Below are positions 7,460 through 15,575 of a stretch of 64,000 nucleotides of DNA, in pieces. The translations under genes and the position numbers were made by a program. Position 1 is the first letter of the stretch, and every line of letters starts with the position of its first letter. The notes under the pieces are model-generated. The model did not search any database. It was not told the DNA's origin and worked only from the letters and a program-made list of their open reading frames with translations. Where the stretch lies: assembly GCA_041665785.1 (NCBI GenBank), contig JBAYIE010000012.1, forward strand, positions 1-64,000, in the 5' to 3' direction. The DNA comes from JBAYIE01 sp041665785 (GTDB lineage: Bacteria; Bacteroidota; Bacteroidia; UKL13-3).

Positions 7460-8182
7460 TTAAAGAGCCATGAGATCCTTGAATTTCACCGCCTGCCGGC
7501 GACTAACCTCCACCTTGCTTCCATCCTTCATATAAATCAGGAATCCGGAATTGAAAAAAGGTTCGATGCGATCGATGAAGGCTGTATTGATAATCTGCTG
7601 CCTGTTTGCGCGAAAGAAATGTTGCGGATTCAGACGTTCATCCAATGCATTAAGCGTTTTATGAATCAAGGGCTGATATTTATCGAAATGTATCTTGGCG
7701 TAATTTCCGGCCGATTCAATTAATCGAACATCCGACAGTTTTACAAACCAGCATTTTTCGCCATCGCGGATAAATACCTGATCCGATAAGGTCAGACGCG
7801 ACTTTGAAAACCCCTGACTGATCTCCGTGATTTCCTTCTTCACCCGGCTAATGGCTTCTCTGAGTCGCGACGATTGAACAGGTTTTAGTAAATAATCCAT
7901 CGCATTTACTTCAAATGCTTTGATGGCAAATTCGTTATACGCTGTAGTAAAAATTACGTAAGGCGTTTCAATTAATTCTTCGAGTAAATCGAATCCCGAT
8001 TTTTCGGGCATTTCAATATCGAGGAACATGAGTTGTGGTTTCAATTGATCCACCAGCTCAATTGCTTCATCAGCATTGGAAGCTTCTCCGACAACTTCTA
8101 TATCAGAAAATTCTTTGAGAAGTTCTTTCAATCCCTCGCGGGCCAGACGTTCGTCGTCAACCAGAATTGCTTTTATGCTCAT
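7460..8182 (-). CDS. LytTR-family response regulator
   Basis: 240 residues. The N-terminal receiver (1-120) has acidic Asp9-Asp10, phospho-acceptor Asp55 (LMFLDIEMP) and a late Lys (YLLKPV). The C-terminal LytTR DNA-binding domain (about 140-240) has the typical FVKLSDVRLIESAGNYAKI and HFFRANRQQIIN motifs. It should be phosphorylated by the kinase encoded just upstream, with which it overlaps by 4 nt (ATGA), and bind DNA through the LytTR beta fold. Its targets are unknown. Confidence 0.93.
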   Translation of the reverse strand: MSIKAILVDDERLAREGLKELLKEFSDIEVVGEASNADEAIELVDQLKPQLMFLDIEMPEKSGFDLLEELIETPYVIFTTAYNEFAIKAFEVNAMDYLLKPVQSSRLREAISRVKKEITEISQGFSKSRLTLSDQVFIRDGEKCWFVKLSDVRLIESAGNYAKIHFDKYQPLIHKTLNALDERLNPQHFFRANRQQIINTAFIDRIEPFFNSGFLIYMKDGSKVEVSRRQAVKFKDLMAL

Positions 8183-9216
8183 AACGGTAATTCAATATGG
8201 GTAAGTACACGAGATTCGTTTTTATTGCAAATAGTAAACACCGCTTTATCGTCGTACAACAGGCGTAGTCGCTCACGTGTATTTTCAACTCCCAATCCTT
8301 CATGTCCGGGCTTGGGTTTAAACTGTCCGGTGTTTTCAATATCGATGTGCAGGAATTGTGCGTTTTTGTGTGCTTTCAAATGAATATCTCCTCCTGTTTT
8401 CGAAAGCGAAATTCCATGTTTAACGGCATTCTCCACCAGCGTTTGCAACATCATAGGTGGAACCATACACTCATTGGCTTCGGGTTCAACTTCAAAACGC
8501 GTTGTTAATCTTTCCTCAAACCGGATCGACTCAATGGATAAATAATCTTTCACCGTTTGCAATTCTTCCTTCAACGGAATCGTATTCTGCCTTCCGTGGT
8601 AAAGCGAACTGCGCAAGAGTCCGCTGAGCCGGTTAATGGATTGTTTGGCGGTGTCGGGATTGATATCGATCAGCGTCCGGATACTGTTGAGTGAATTGAA
8701 TAAAAAATGCGGATTAAGCTGGGTCTTCAGGTTGTGAAAAGCGTTCTCTTTTACCGCAGCTTCCAGACGGTAACGTTCCTTTTCGGCTTCAAGCAAACGC
8801 TCCCAATATTGAAACAAATGATAAGTCAGCGACCACAACAAAACGTATTTACTCAGGTTGAAAAAGTAACCGAAAACAAATCCAACAGTAAATGGGATGC
8901 GTTGAAAAATGGGGAAAGTGTACCGATCCATGGGTATGTTTACGGCAGCCATTAACAACGACATCAGCACAACAGCAATGATTCCACGGGGAATAAGTTT
9001 GTATAATGGAAGGTTGAGCCACCCCCGCCTGATCAGCAACAAACGATATGCATGTGTTAACACTATGCCCAATACAAAGTTTACAAAGGCATTCAATAAC
9101 AACCCGAATCGAAATCCATCGAGCGTTAAATACCCGATCAGTTCGAGCATGATAAAGAGGAACCATCCTCCAATCTGGCAAAGCCAATACAGATTTTCTT
9201 TACGAATAGTAGCCAT
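8179..9216 (-). CDS. LytS/YpdA-type sensor histidine kinase
   Basis: 345 residues. Four hydrophobic segments cover about residues 10-135 and make an integral membrane sensor without a large extracellular domain. A short coiled coil follows, then the His_kinase domain with LKTQLNPHFLFNSLNSIR, where His170 is the phosphorylation site. The C-terminal ATPase domain has the N-box LVENAVKHG and a GLGVENTRERL glycine motif. It is translationally coupled to the LytTR regulator and begins 5 nt after a small upstream ORF, so a three-gene operon is likely. The signal is unknown. Confidence 0.93.
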   Translation of the reverse strand: MATIRKENLYWLCQIGGWFLFIMLELIGYLTLDGFRFGLLLNAFVNFVLGIVLTHAYRLLLIRRGWLNLPLYKLIPRGIIAVVLMSLLMAAVNIPMDRYTFPIFQRIPFTVGFVFGYFFNLSKYVLLWSLTYHLFQYWERLLEAEKERYRLEAAVKENAFHNLKTQLNPHFLFNSLNSIRTLIDINPDTAKQSINRLSGLLRSSLYHGRQNTIPLKEELQTVKDYLSIESIRFEERLTTRFEVEPEANECMVPPMMLQTLVENAVKHGISLSKTGGDIHLKAHKNAQFLHIDIENTGQFKPKPGHEGLGVENTRERLRLLYDDKAVFTICNKNESRVLTHIELPL

Positions 9217-9221
9217 AAAAT

Positions 9222-9380
9222 TCAGACAACAGGTTTACGAATAATTTTAATACCCGGTGCAAATAAAGCCAATTCCTGTTTGCGTATGCATTCACGGGAG
9301 GTACTTTGCCTTTTGGCACAGCTCAATGGACCCAGGAGTCCATAACCCAGTAAGAAAATAATCAGTATGCCTGTTTTCAT
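9222..9380 (-). CDS. Small exported peptide or lipoprotein upstream of the sensor kinase
   Basis: 52 residues from ATG 9380 to TGA 9224-9222, ending 5 nt before the kinase start. The N-terminus (MKTGILIIFLLGYGLLGPLSC) is a clear signal sequence with Cys21 in a possible though imperfect lipobox. The mature part is short and basic (AKRQSTSREC, then FAPGIKIIRKPVV). A -7-like TATATTCG lies at 9409-9402. No family is recognised. Position and spacing suggest cotranscription with the LytS/LytTR pair and perhaps a regulatory or accessory role. This is inference. Confidence 0.6.
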   Translation of the reverse strand: MKTGILIIFLLGYGLLGPLSCAKRQSTSRECIRKQELALFAPGIKIIRKPVV

Positions 9381-9631
9381 AAGGTGGTTTTCTTTGAGAC
9401 TCGAATATACATAGCGAAGGATGCATCCCGCATTCAGGATTCCGTAATGGGTCGGAATTTGGGTTAAAGGGAAAAAAGGACTGCCTCAATTTATAGGCAC
9501 AGATTCCGGTATGTGGGTAAACAGCTTAGGGATTATATGCCGCAAAAGCCAAATTTGATGTGCCCTGAAAGAAGCTTATGCATAACTGAAGGGTTCACTC
9601 CAACACTGTCAACTTCAACCTGTACAAGCAT

Positions 9632-10993
9632 ATGAGCAGCAACCGATCGCAATTGTATTCCGTAATTACCATCTTCTTTTTCTGGGGATTTATTGCCGCT
9701 TCCAACGGAATCCTGATTCCCTTTTGCAAAGGGCATCTGGCATTAAGTCAGTTTCAATCGCAATTGATCGATCTCACATTTTATGGTGGGTATTTTATCG
9801 GATCGGCCTTGTTGTTTTTATATACCCGTGTTCAGGGACAGGAATTACTAAACCGCATTGGTTTGAAAAAAGGAATCGTTTATGGATTGTTATTGTCGGC
9901 TCTGGGAGCTGCATGCATCATTCCTTCTGTTCATCTTGAGTCGTATCCTCTCATTCTGGGTTCCTATTTTATTATTGCTCTGGGATTCTCGTTGCAACAA
10001 ACCAGTGCGCAACCTTATGTGATAGCTTTGGGAAGTAGCGAAACCGGGGCACACCGATTGAATCTGGCCGGTGGTATCAACTCCCTGGGAACTACAATCG
10101 GACCGGTGGTCTTGAGTTATGTGTTGTTTGGCGGTGCAGGAGGTTCAGCCACAGAGGCCACCTTTGGCTCAATCAGCGGATTGTATATCGGTGTTACTTT
10201 ATTGTTTGTAACCCTCGCTGTATTTTTTGGCATGAGCAAGATGCCCGATGTAAAAAGTACAGAGCCTACCGAGCCTGGATTTGGTGCGCTTAAATCGTTG
10301 CCTTTGCGCCTGGGGATGATCGCCATTTTTGTGTATGTAGGGGTCGAAGTTTCAATTCAGAGCAATATGGGTGCCTTGCTTCAATTGCCCGAATTTGGAG
10401 GGTATAGCAGTGCGCAGTTGGCACCTTTCATTTCGATGTATTGGGGCAGTTTGATGATTGGTCGATGGACCGGTTCACTCGCTGTTTTTGAATTAAATGG
10501 ATTTAAAAAAATAGCTTTTCAAATGATCGTTCCCTTTTTAGCCTTTGGCATTGTGCTGCTGGTGAATCACCTCAATGGAAATGAAATTCAGCCCTTGTAT
10601 GGTTATGCTGTGGCCTTGTTGCTGATGGTTGGGGTTACTGCACTTTCTCGCGATAATCAGGCAAAAGCCATGATCTATTTTTCGCTGTTTGGGTTGGCGG
10701 CAATGCTGGTCGGAATTTTGAGCACCGGTACTGTAGCAATCTATGCATTCCTGAGCGGAGGTTTGGCCTGTTCGGTTTTGTGGCCTTGCATTTTCAGCTT
10801 ATCCATTCAGGGATTGGGAAAATATACCAGCCAGGGATCTGCCTTTTTAATTATGATGATTCTGGGCGGAGCTATCATTCCCCCTTTGCAGGGATGGCTG
10901 GCCGACATGCCTTCCATCGGTATTCATCAGTCGTATTGGATTACCGTGCTTTGCTTTGCTTACCTGGCCTGGTTTGGCCGGAAGCTGAGTTGA
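9632..10993 (+). CDS. FucP/GluP-family sugar:proton symporter (MFS)
   Basis: 453 residues with about twelve hydrophobic segments in the major-facilitator arrangement. The N-terminal FFFWGFIAASNGILIPFCK, the segment IIALGFSLQQTSAQPYVIALG and the NLAGGINSLGTTIGP loop are characteristic of the FucP/GluP branch, which imports fucose, glucose, galactose or related sugars with protons. The exact sugar is not predictable. The 3' end overlaps the convergent WYL regulator gene by 53 bp. No glycan-degradation genes are adjacent. Confidence 0.9.
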   Translation: MSSNRSQLYSVITIFFFWGFIAASNGILIPFCKGHLALSQFQSQLIDLTFYGGYFIGSALLFLYTRVQGQELLNRIGLKKGIVYGLLLSALGAACIIPSVHLESYPLILGSYFIIALGFSLQQTSAQPYVIALGSSETGAHRLNLAGGINSLGTTIGPVVLSYVLFGGAGGSATEATFGSISGLYIGVTLLFVTLAVFFGMSKMPDVKSTEPTEPGFGALKSLPLRLGMIAIFVYVGVEVSIQSNMGALLQLPEFGGYSSAQLAPFISMYWGSLMIGRWTGSLAVFELNGFKKIAFQMIVPFLAFGIVLLVNHLNGNEIQPLYGYAVALLLMVGVTALSRDNQAKAMIYFSLFGLAAMLVGILSTGTVAIYAFLSGGLACSVLWPCIFSLSIQGLGKYTSQGSAFLIMMILGGAIIPPLQGWLADMPSIGIHQSYWITVLCFAYLAWFGRKLS

Positions 10994-11993
10994 TTTTGTA
11001 ACGCGCCAGGCTCTCATTCAACATATGAATATGTTCTTCACGCAGAAAGGCAGGTTCCATCACCTCCACTTTATTTCCATAACTGTTGATCTGCGATTTG
11101 AGTTCATAACTCGGGATCACATGCAAGCGAATTACAAATTCCGTTTCGGTATCCGATAAAATTTTCTGAGTCTCGTGCAAAGGTTGCGATTTGATATAAG
11201 GCGCTTCCGTTGGATCAAATTTCAATACCACTTCTTCCGGTTTGTATCCGGTGAGGACAGAAATTCCAAACGAATGTTTGAAATATTGCCTGACATTGAA
11301 AGCCGGATCGGGTACAAATTGTGCATTGGTTGAAATAACCTCCACCAGTCGTTCGAGTGCAAAAGTAATGATGCGTTGCTGATCGGGTGCTTTACCTGTT
11401 ACATACCAACGGTTGCGATATTCTTTGAGCACATAGGGATGATAAGTATAATGCTTGGCCGCCTTTTCCCCAAAGCGCTTGTAATGCACCTGCAATACAG
11501 TTCTCTCTTTTATGGCTGATAACAATTTACCTAAAAACTCATTCCCTTTTATGTTCAGACTTTTTTCTGTCTGAATAATTTCATCGAGGTTTTCTCCGGC
11601 AATGCGTTTCATGCTGATAAAGTCTTCAATCTTGCTCACCGACTGTATAAACTGCTGCACCGGTTCTATGCCTTCAAATTGTTTCAAGAGTGAACAGGCA
11701 AATTCAAGCGCATACAAATCTTCGGGCTTCAACGGAATTTTACTGATAGAAAAACCTTCATCGGCATAAAAATACCCGTTGTATTTGCGGTCGTATTCAA
11801 TGGGAGCGAAATACCCCAGCTCCTCATCGTTTTTCATGTCATAAATATCTTTGTCAATCGTACGTGCCGAAACCGTACCCAATCCACTGCAGGCTTCAAT
11901 CAATTCCAGTTTTGTCGGATACCGCTTGTGCCGGTTGCGTAAAGCCGTATCGATGATGCGATAACGGATGAAGGCATTTTTGTTTTTGGGCAT
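10941..11993 (-). CDS. WYL-domain transcriptional regulator
   Basis: 350 residues. The N-terminal about 75 residues form a winged-helix-like DNA-binding part (RYRIIDTALRNRHKRYPTKLELIEAC). A central helical region follows, then a WYL domain at about 165-245 (ERTVLQVHYKRFG, YHPYVLKEYRNRWYVTGK), a ligand-sensing module that binds nucleic acids or small molecules in known members. A C-terminal extension (WCX type) ends the protein. Such regulators often control DNA-damage or defence genes, but no defence genes lie here. It is convergent with the sugar transporter. Confidence 0.88.
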   Translation of the reverse strand: MPKNKNAFIRYRIIDTALRNRHKRYPTKLELIEACSGLGTVSARTIDKDIYDMKNDEELGYFAPIEYDRKYNGYFYADEGFSISKIPLKPEDLYALEFACSLLKQFEGIEPVQQFIQSVSKIEDFISMKRIAGENLDEIIQTEKSLNIKGNEFLGKLLSAIKERTVLQVHYKRFGEKAAKHYTYHPYVLKEYRNRWYVTGKAPDQQRIITFALERLVEVISTNAQFVPDPAFNVRQYFKHSFGISVLTGYKPEEVVLKFDPTEAPYIKSQPLHETQKILSDTETEFVIRLHVIPSYELKSQINSYGNKVEVMEPAFLREEHIHMLNESLARYKINSASGQTRPGKQSKAR

Positions 11994-12408
11994 GACGCAA
12001 TTTAGGGAAAGGAATTATGTCCGCCTACGCTAAAGCTACGGTGGATGAATGGAAGTGTGTAATTATGTAATTATGTCCACCTACGCCAAGGATTCGGCGG
12101 ACAAGGCATTCTTCTTTCCTTTCCCCATGTCGCGATGTTCAACCGCGTTGCGGTTTGTTGGAATGGAAAGTCCATATCCACAAAACTATGGCAAGACTCA
12201 CCACCGCTGCGCTTTAACAGGCGAGGCAGCGCATTCTTAATTTTTCATCCTTCCCTCCTACGCTAAAGCTTCGGCGGGCAACGCATTTTTCCCACCTTCG
12301 CTAAAGCTACGGTGGACTAGCATTCTTCATTTTTAATTTATTCCCCTCCACGCAAATAGACTGCGAAGTGCTCTTACAATCTTTGTATCATAAAAAACAA
12401 CTACTGAT
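11994..12408. other. Intergenic region filled with palindromic REP-like repeats
   Basis: About 415 bp without a believable gene; a 63-codon plus-strand frame at 12049 is composed of repeat sequence. It contains four imperfect hairpin repeats and a small hairpin AACCGC/GCGGTT at 12141-12155. Upstream of the TPR gene there is a -7-like AATCTTTG at 12378-12385. Confidence 0.65.
12019..12316. repeat. Four copies of a CCxCCTACGCTAAAGC palindromic repeat
   Basis: Copies at 12019-12045, 12075-12102, 12254-12278 and 12291-12316. Each has arms related to TCCGCC and GGCGGA around TACGCTAAAGCTTC. Three are followed within a few bases by a CATTCTT- or CATTTTT-like tail. The family is widespread between genes in Bacteroidota and is probably a mobile REP-type element; no transposase is nearby. 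Confidence 0.7.
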
Positions 12409-13071
12409 ATGAAGAACGTAAACACTATGAATTCCGATCAATTGCTGGAAGAAGCTGTAATGGCTATTGAAGATCAACAGTATGCCCGCGCTTTGCATTT
12501 GTTGAATGTATACTTGCTTGTGTATCCCGATCATGTGGATGCACGTTTGCAGAAAGGGCTTTGCTACCTGTACCTGAACGAAGCACCCAAGGCCCGGTTC
12601 ATGTTTGATCAGGTATTGGAAGAAGCAGAAAATCATGCCGGAGCACTGGCCTGCTATGCCGAATATTATAAACTGATGATGGATTACGAAACGGCCTCTC
12701 ACTATATCAGTGCAGCGTTGGCCGAAACCGGCGAGCATGCCGCCTACCATCGTCTGGCGGCTGAGATTTGCTACCTCAACCAGGATCTGGATTCGGCTTA
12801 CAACCTGATCAACCGGGCTATTGTGATCAGTCCGTTTCGGGAAGAATTGTATTACTGGAGAGCTTTAATTCTCAAAGGATTTAAAAAGATGCAGGTAGCT
12901 ATGAACGATATCAACCGCGCTCTGGCTCTGAATCCGCGTTATACCGAAGCATTAAAACTCCGGGCTAAGATCCGATTGCTCATTGGTACGTTTGAAGCCG
13001 CTCACAAAGACCTGCGGCTTGCACAATATTTAGAAAACAGGCTTCCCATTCCTGTACAAAATGTTGCCTGA
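12409..13071 (+). CDS. Tetratricopeptide repeat protein
   Basis: 220 residues, almost wholly helical TPR units (ARALHLLNVYLLVYPDHVDARLQKGLCYL; YNLINRAIVISPFREELYYWRALIL; DINRALALNPRYTEALKLRAKI). No signal peptide or membrane segment, so it is probably a cytoplasmic protein-protein interaction scaffold. ATG 12409 is used; ATG 12427 is also possible. It is monocistronic, with the helicase gene convergent downstream. A partner cannot be named. Confidence 0.85.
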   Translation: MKNVNTMNSDQLLEEAVMAIEDQQYARALHLLNVYLLVYPDHVDARLQKGLCYLYLNEAPKARFMFDQVLEEAENHAGALACYAEYYKLMMDYETASHYISAALAETGEHAAYHRLAAEICYLNQDLDSAYNLINRAIVISPFREELYYWRALILKGFKKMQVAMNDINRALALNPRYTEALKLRAKIRLLIGTFEAAHKDLRLAQYLENRLPIPVQNVA

Positions 13072-13102
13072 TAACTTTCTGAATTAAATCGATTACCCTC
13101 TG

Positions 13103-13131
13103 AAAGCCCGCAATTATGCAGGCTTTTGGAG
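13103..13131. terminator. Possible terminator between convergent TPR and helicase genes
   Basis: AAAGCC-GCA and TGC-GGCTTT arms around ATTA, with one mismatched pair. The T run is short, so the call is moderate. Confidence 0.5.
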
Positions 13132-13157
13132 GTTTAAAAAAAGTAGGATTGAATCAG

Positions 13158-14465
13158 TTACCTGTTGGGAGAACGAAACGAACGACCCGAATGATTGGAT
13201 CGACCCGATCCACCGGAAGTTCCGGTGTTGCGGTTTCCTTGTCCCTGGCCGCGGCCTCCATGGGCTTGCGCTCTCGGACGAGGATGTCCGCCCTGACGGG
13301 GTCCTTTATCGGTTTTAACCGGATTGTGATCCATCAACGGATAAGGATGTTCGCTCACCACCGGAATGCGTTTGGCAATGAGTTTCTCGATATCTTTCAG
13401 GTATGCCTTTTCTTCCGCATCGCAGAATGAAATGGCGGTACCTTTTGCACCTGCACGACCTGTACGACCGATCCGGTGTACATAGGTTTCAGGTACATTG
13501 GGCATTTCGAAATTGATTACGTATTCGAGTTCATCCACATCAATTCCGCGGGCTGCTATATCGGTTGCAACTAATACGCGCGTTGTTTGCGCTTTGAAAT
13601 TATTGAGGGCACGTTGACGGGCATTTTGCGCCTTGTTGCCGTGAATGGCTTCTGCTGTGATATTGCTCTTTTGCAGGATGCGTACCACCTTATCGGCTCC
13701 GTGTTTGGTACGGGTAAATACAAGGGCGGTTTTGATTTTTTTGTCCTGCAGCAGATCCAACAACAAAGGATTCTTGTTGCCTTTATCTACAAAATAAATT
13801 TCCTGGTTTATGATTTCTACGGTTGATGAAACCGGAGTAACCGATACACTGGCCGGATTATGGAGGATGCTTCCTGCCAATTTCACGATTTCAGGAGGCA
13901 TAGTAGCCGAGAAAAACAACGACTGACGTTTCTTTGGCAAAACAGCCAGAAGTTTCTTCACATCGTGAATGAAACCCATATCGAGCATACGATCGGCCTC
14001 ATCGAGTACAAAGATCTCGATATCGCGCAGGTGAATATAGCCCTGGTTCATGAGGTCGAGCAAACGTCCCGGGGTGGCAATCAGGATATCGACACCGCGT
14101 TGGAGTGCGTTTACCTGAGGAGTTTGACCTACACCGCCAAAAATAACGGTATTCTTTAAACCTGTATGGCGGCCATAAGCCGAAAAGCTTTCGCCGATCT
14201 GAATAGCCAGTTCACGTGTTGGGGTAACAATCAGGCTGCGGATCTTGCGTTTCTTTTCGTTGGCATGACCCGAGCTGAGTAATTGCAGAATAGGAATAGC
14301 AAAGGCGGCCGTTTTACCGGTACCGGTTTGTGCGCAACCCATGAGGTCGCGTCCATCGAGTACAACAGGAATAGCCTGTGCCTGAATGGGAGTTGGAGTT
14401 ACATAACCTTCTTCTTCGAGTGCCTGGAGAATGGGGGATATGAGATTTAAGGATTGAAATTGCAT
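13158..14465 (-). CDS. DEAD-box ATP-dependent RNA helicase (RhlE-like)
   Basis: 435 residues from ATG 14465, which gives the usual MQFQSLNLISPILQALEEEGY start with a Q-motif (TPTPIQAQAIP). All core motifs are present: AQTGTGKT (I), PTRELA (Ia), DEAD (II), SAT (III), and later ATDIAARGIDVDELE and HRIGRTGRAG (V/VI). The C-terminal about 65 residues are a Gly/Arg/Asn-rich tail (GGRGQGQGNRNTG) typical of RhlE and cold-shock helicases, which adds nonspecific RNA binding. It probably unwinds structured RNA during ribosome assembly or cold adaptation. The leader is about 170 nt long. Confidence 0.93.
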   Translation of the reverse strand: MQFQSLNLISPILQALEEEGYVTPTPIQAQAIPVVLDGRDLMGCAQTGTGKTAAFAIPILQLLSSGHANEKKRKIRSLIVTPTRELAIQIGESFSAYGRHTGLKNTVIFGGVGQTPQVNALQRGVDILIATPGRLLDLMNQGYIHLRDIEIFVLDEADRMLDMGFIHDVKKLLAVLPKKRQSLFFSATMPPEIVKLAGSILHNPASVSVTPVSSTVEIINQEIYFVDKGNKNPLLLDLLQDKKIKTALVFTRTKHGADKVVRILQKSNITAEAIHGNKAQNARQRALNNFKAQTTRVLVATDIAARGIDVDELEYVINFEMPNVPETYVHRIGRTGRAGAKGTAISFCDAEEKAYLKDIEKLIAKRIPVVSEHPYPLMDHNPVKTDKGPRQGGHPRPRAQAHGGRGQGQGNRNTGTSGGSGRSNHSGRSFRSPNR

Positions 14466-14640
14466 AAATTTAAAATAAGGATTCGACCACAATGGGCGAA
14501 TAGTTTTTGATAAGAATGAAATGTTAAAAATTGAAATTAATAGCTGTTCGGGTAATAAATTAGTCCCGAATCATTGACTGACTGGGATGAACAACCTCCC
14601 GACGCCCGCATAAACGCGAACCAGTCCACAAATGGGTATG

Positions 14641-14672
14641 CAAAAGTAGGTTAAAAGGTTGAGGTAGGCAAA
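14641..14672 (-). promoter_or_regulatory. Promoter of the DEAD-box helicase
   Basis: On the minus strand TTTG at 14672-14669, 20 nt spacer, TACTTTTG at 14648-14641. Full consensus match. Transcription would begin near 14634, leaving a leader of roughly 170 nt. Confidence 0.7.
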
Positions 14673-14803
14673 CTTATTTGGAAAAGCTCGATTCAGCCGC
14701 TCTTATTGTATAACATGTTCCACTAATATACGATTTATCAATACAGATTAACTTTTGCTTATGTATTCACTACTAGTGTTTAAGGGATTAATAATAAAAA
14801 AGG

Positions 14804-14834
14804 TTTGGCTCCGAGCACATAATGATTATCTTTG
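14804..14834 (+). promoter_or_regulatory. Promoter of tRNA-fMet
   Basis: TTTG at 14804-14807, 19 nt spacer, TATCTTTG at 14827-14834, ending 11 nt before the mature tRNA 5' end. Full consensus match. Confidence 0.8.
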
Positions 14835-14845
14835 CATCCCTAAAT

Positions 14846-14917
<72 letters not shown>

Positions 14918-14923
14918 CAAAAC

Positions 14924-14950
14924 AAAATCCTGCCTTGAGCGGGATTTTTT
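14924..14950 (+). terminator. Terminator of tRNA-fMet
   Basis: AATCCTGCC and a GCGGGATT arm around TTGA, followed by a T run. It is nearly identical to the hairpin at 15267-15292. Confidence 0.8.
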
Positions 14951-15202
14951 ATGCCCATGTTTACTGTATACGTATTGTACTCCGACGCATTCAACAAGAT
15001 TTATATTGGATTTACATCTGATCTGACCAATAGAATGCTCTCGCATAATCAATTAGCAACAAAAGGTTACACCATAAAATATAGGCCTTGGAGGGTAATA
15101 CATACAGAGACATTTGCTTCTAAAGTGGAAGCAATGAAAAGAGAGAAGGAGTTAAAAAGCGCAAAGGGTAGGCAATTTATTCACGCCCTACCTTTATGCT
15201 AA
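14951..15202 (+). CDS. GIY-YIG domain protein (putative endonuclease) in a tRNA-flanked cassette
   Basis: 83 residues, a minimal GIY-YIG domain: YVLYSDAF, then IYIGFTSDLTNRMLSHN, and a C-terminal AMKREKELKSAKG. It is clearly different from the GIY-YIG protein at 2827-3114. The start codon directly follows the tRNA-fMet terminator, and the stop is 3 nt before a partial copy of the same tRNA, so the gene occupies the whole space between two direct repeats. No promoter of its own is visible; expression would need read-through. ATG 14957 is an alternative start. Cleavage activity is inferred from the fold, and its tRNA-linked setting suggests homing or selfish behaviour. Confidence 0.85.
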   Translation: MPMFTVYVLYSDAFNKIYIGFTSDLTNRMLSHNQLATKGYTIKYRPWRVIHTETFASKVEAMKREKELKSAKGRQFIHALPLC

Positions 15203-15205
15203 AAT

Positions 15206-15261
15206 TCGTTGGGCTCATATCCGCCAGTTGGCGGACCCAGGTTCGAGTCCTGGCTCTGCAA
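15206..15261 (+). pseudogene. tRNA-fMet 3' remnant interrupted by a palindrome
   Basis: Matches tRNA-fMet from the anticodon arm (TCGTTGGGCTCAT) to the discriminator base, but the acceptor 5' strand and D-arm are absent. The anticodon 3' strand is replaced by ATCCGCCAGTTGGCGGA, containing a 7-bp perfect inverted repeat (TCCGCCA/TGGCGGA). It cannot fold as a tRNA. Confidence 0.85.
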
Positions 15262-15266
15262 CAAAA

Positions 15267-15292
15267 AAAATCCTGCCCTGAGCGGGATTTTT
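15267..15292 (+). terminator. Duplicate terminator after the tRNA remnant
   Basis: AATCCTGCC and GCGGGATT arms around CTGA plus a T run; one base differs from the hairpin at 14924-14950. It would insulate the signalling array from tRNA read-through. Confidence 0.8.
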
Positions 15293-15439
15293 TATGCATT
15301 TTATTTTAGCCTAAACCTTATCCCTTGATTCATTCTTCATGATTTTAGTGTAAAAAATAGGTTTCATTGCTTTTACGCTCTTCAAATGGTAGCCTAATAT
15401 TCATTAGCAAACCTCTCCCCCTTTTTGGGTATCACAATT

Positions 15440-15472
15440 TTTGTTCTTATCCCGAAAAATCATTTTACTTTG
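15440..15472 (+). promoter_or_regulatory. Likely promoter of the ten-gene signalling array
   Basis: TTTG at 15440-15443, 21 nt spacer, TTACTTTG at 15465-15472 (one mismatch to TAnnTTTG). The start codon of the first gene is about 100 nt further on. I found no comparably good match inside the array. Confidence 0.55.
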
Positions 15473-15575
15473 TATTACATGACTTTTGTCAATTTAGTCC
15501 CTGGCTCTTCTAATTGAAGAAAGTTGACTTTACCAGCAAAAGCATTACTCCTGAAAATCTAAACCCTGGCTTGAT

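Larger units (their letters stand above)
14466..14845. other. Divergent intergenic region between helicase and tRNA-fMet
   Basis: No gene. It holds the long 5' leader and promoter of the helicase (minus strand) and the promoter of tRNA-fMet (plus strand), both listed separately. A GGGAGGTTGTTCATCCC-type stem is possible inside the leader. Confidence 0.6.
15203..15575. other. Spacer between the GIY-YIG cassette and the signalling array
   Basis: Holds the tRNA remnant, a second terminator at 15267-15292 and, further on, the likely promoter of the array at 15440-15472. No other gene or RNA is evident between 15300 and 15575. Confidence 0.6.

Noticed and set aside
9292..9489. 65-codon minus-strand frame upstream of the sensor kinase
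   Set aside because: It overlaps the better small ORF at 9222-9380 in another frame, lacks a signal peptide or family features, and has no coupling to the kinase gene.
12049..12240. 63-codon plus-strand frame in the spacer before the TPR gene
   Set aside because: Composed of REP-like palindromes.
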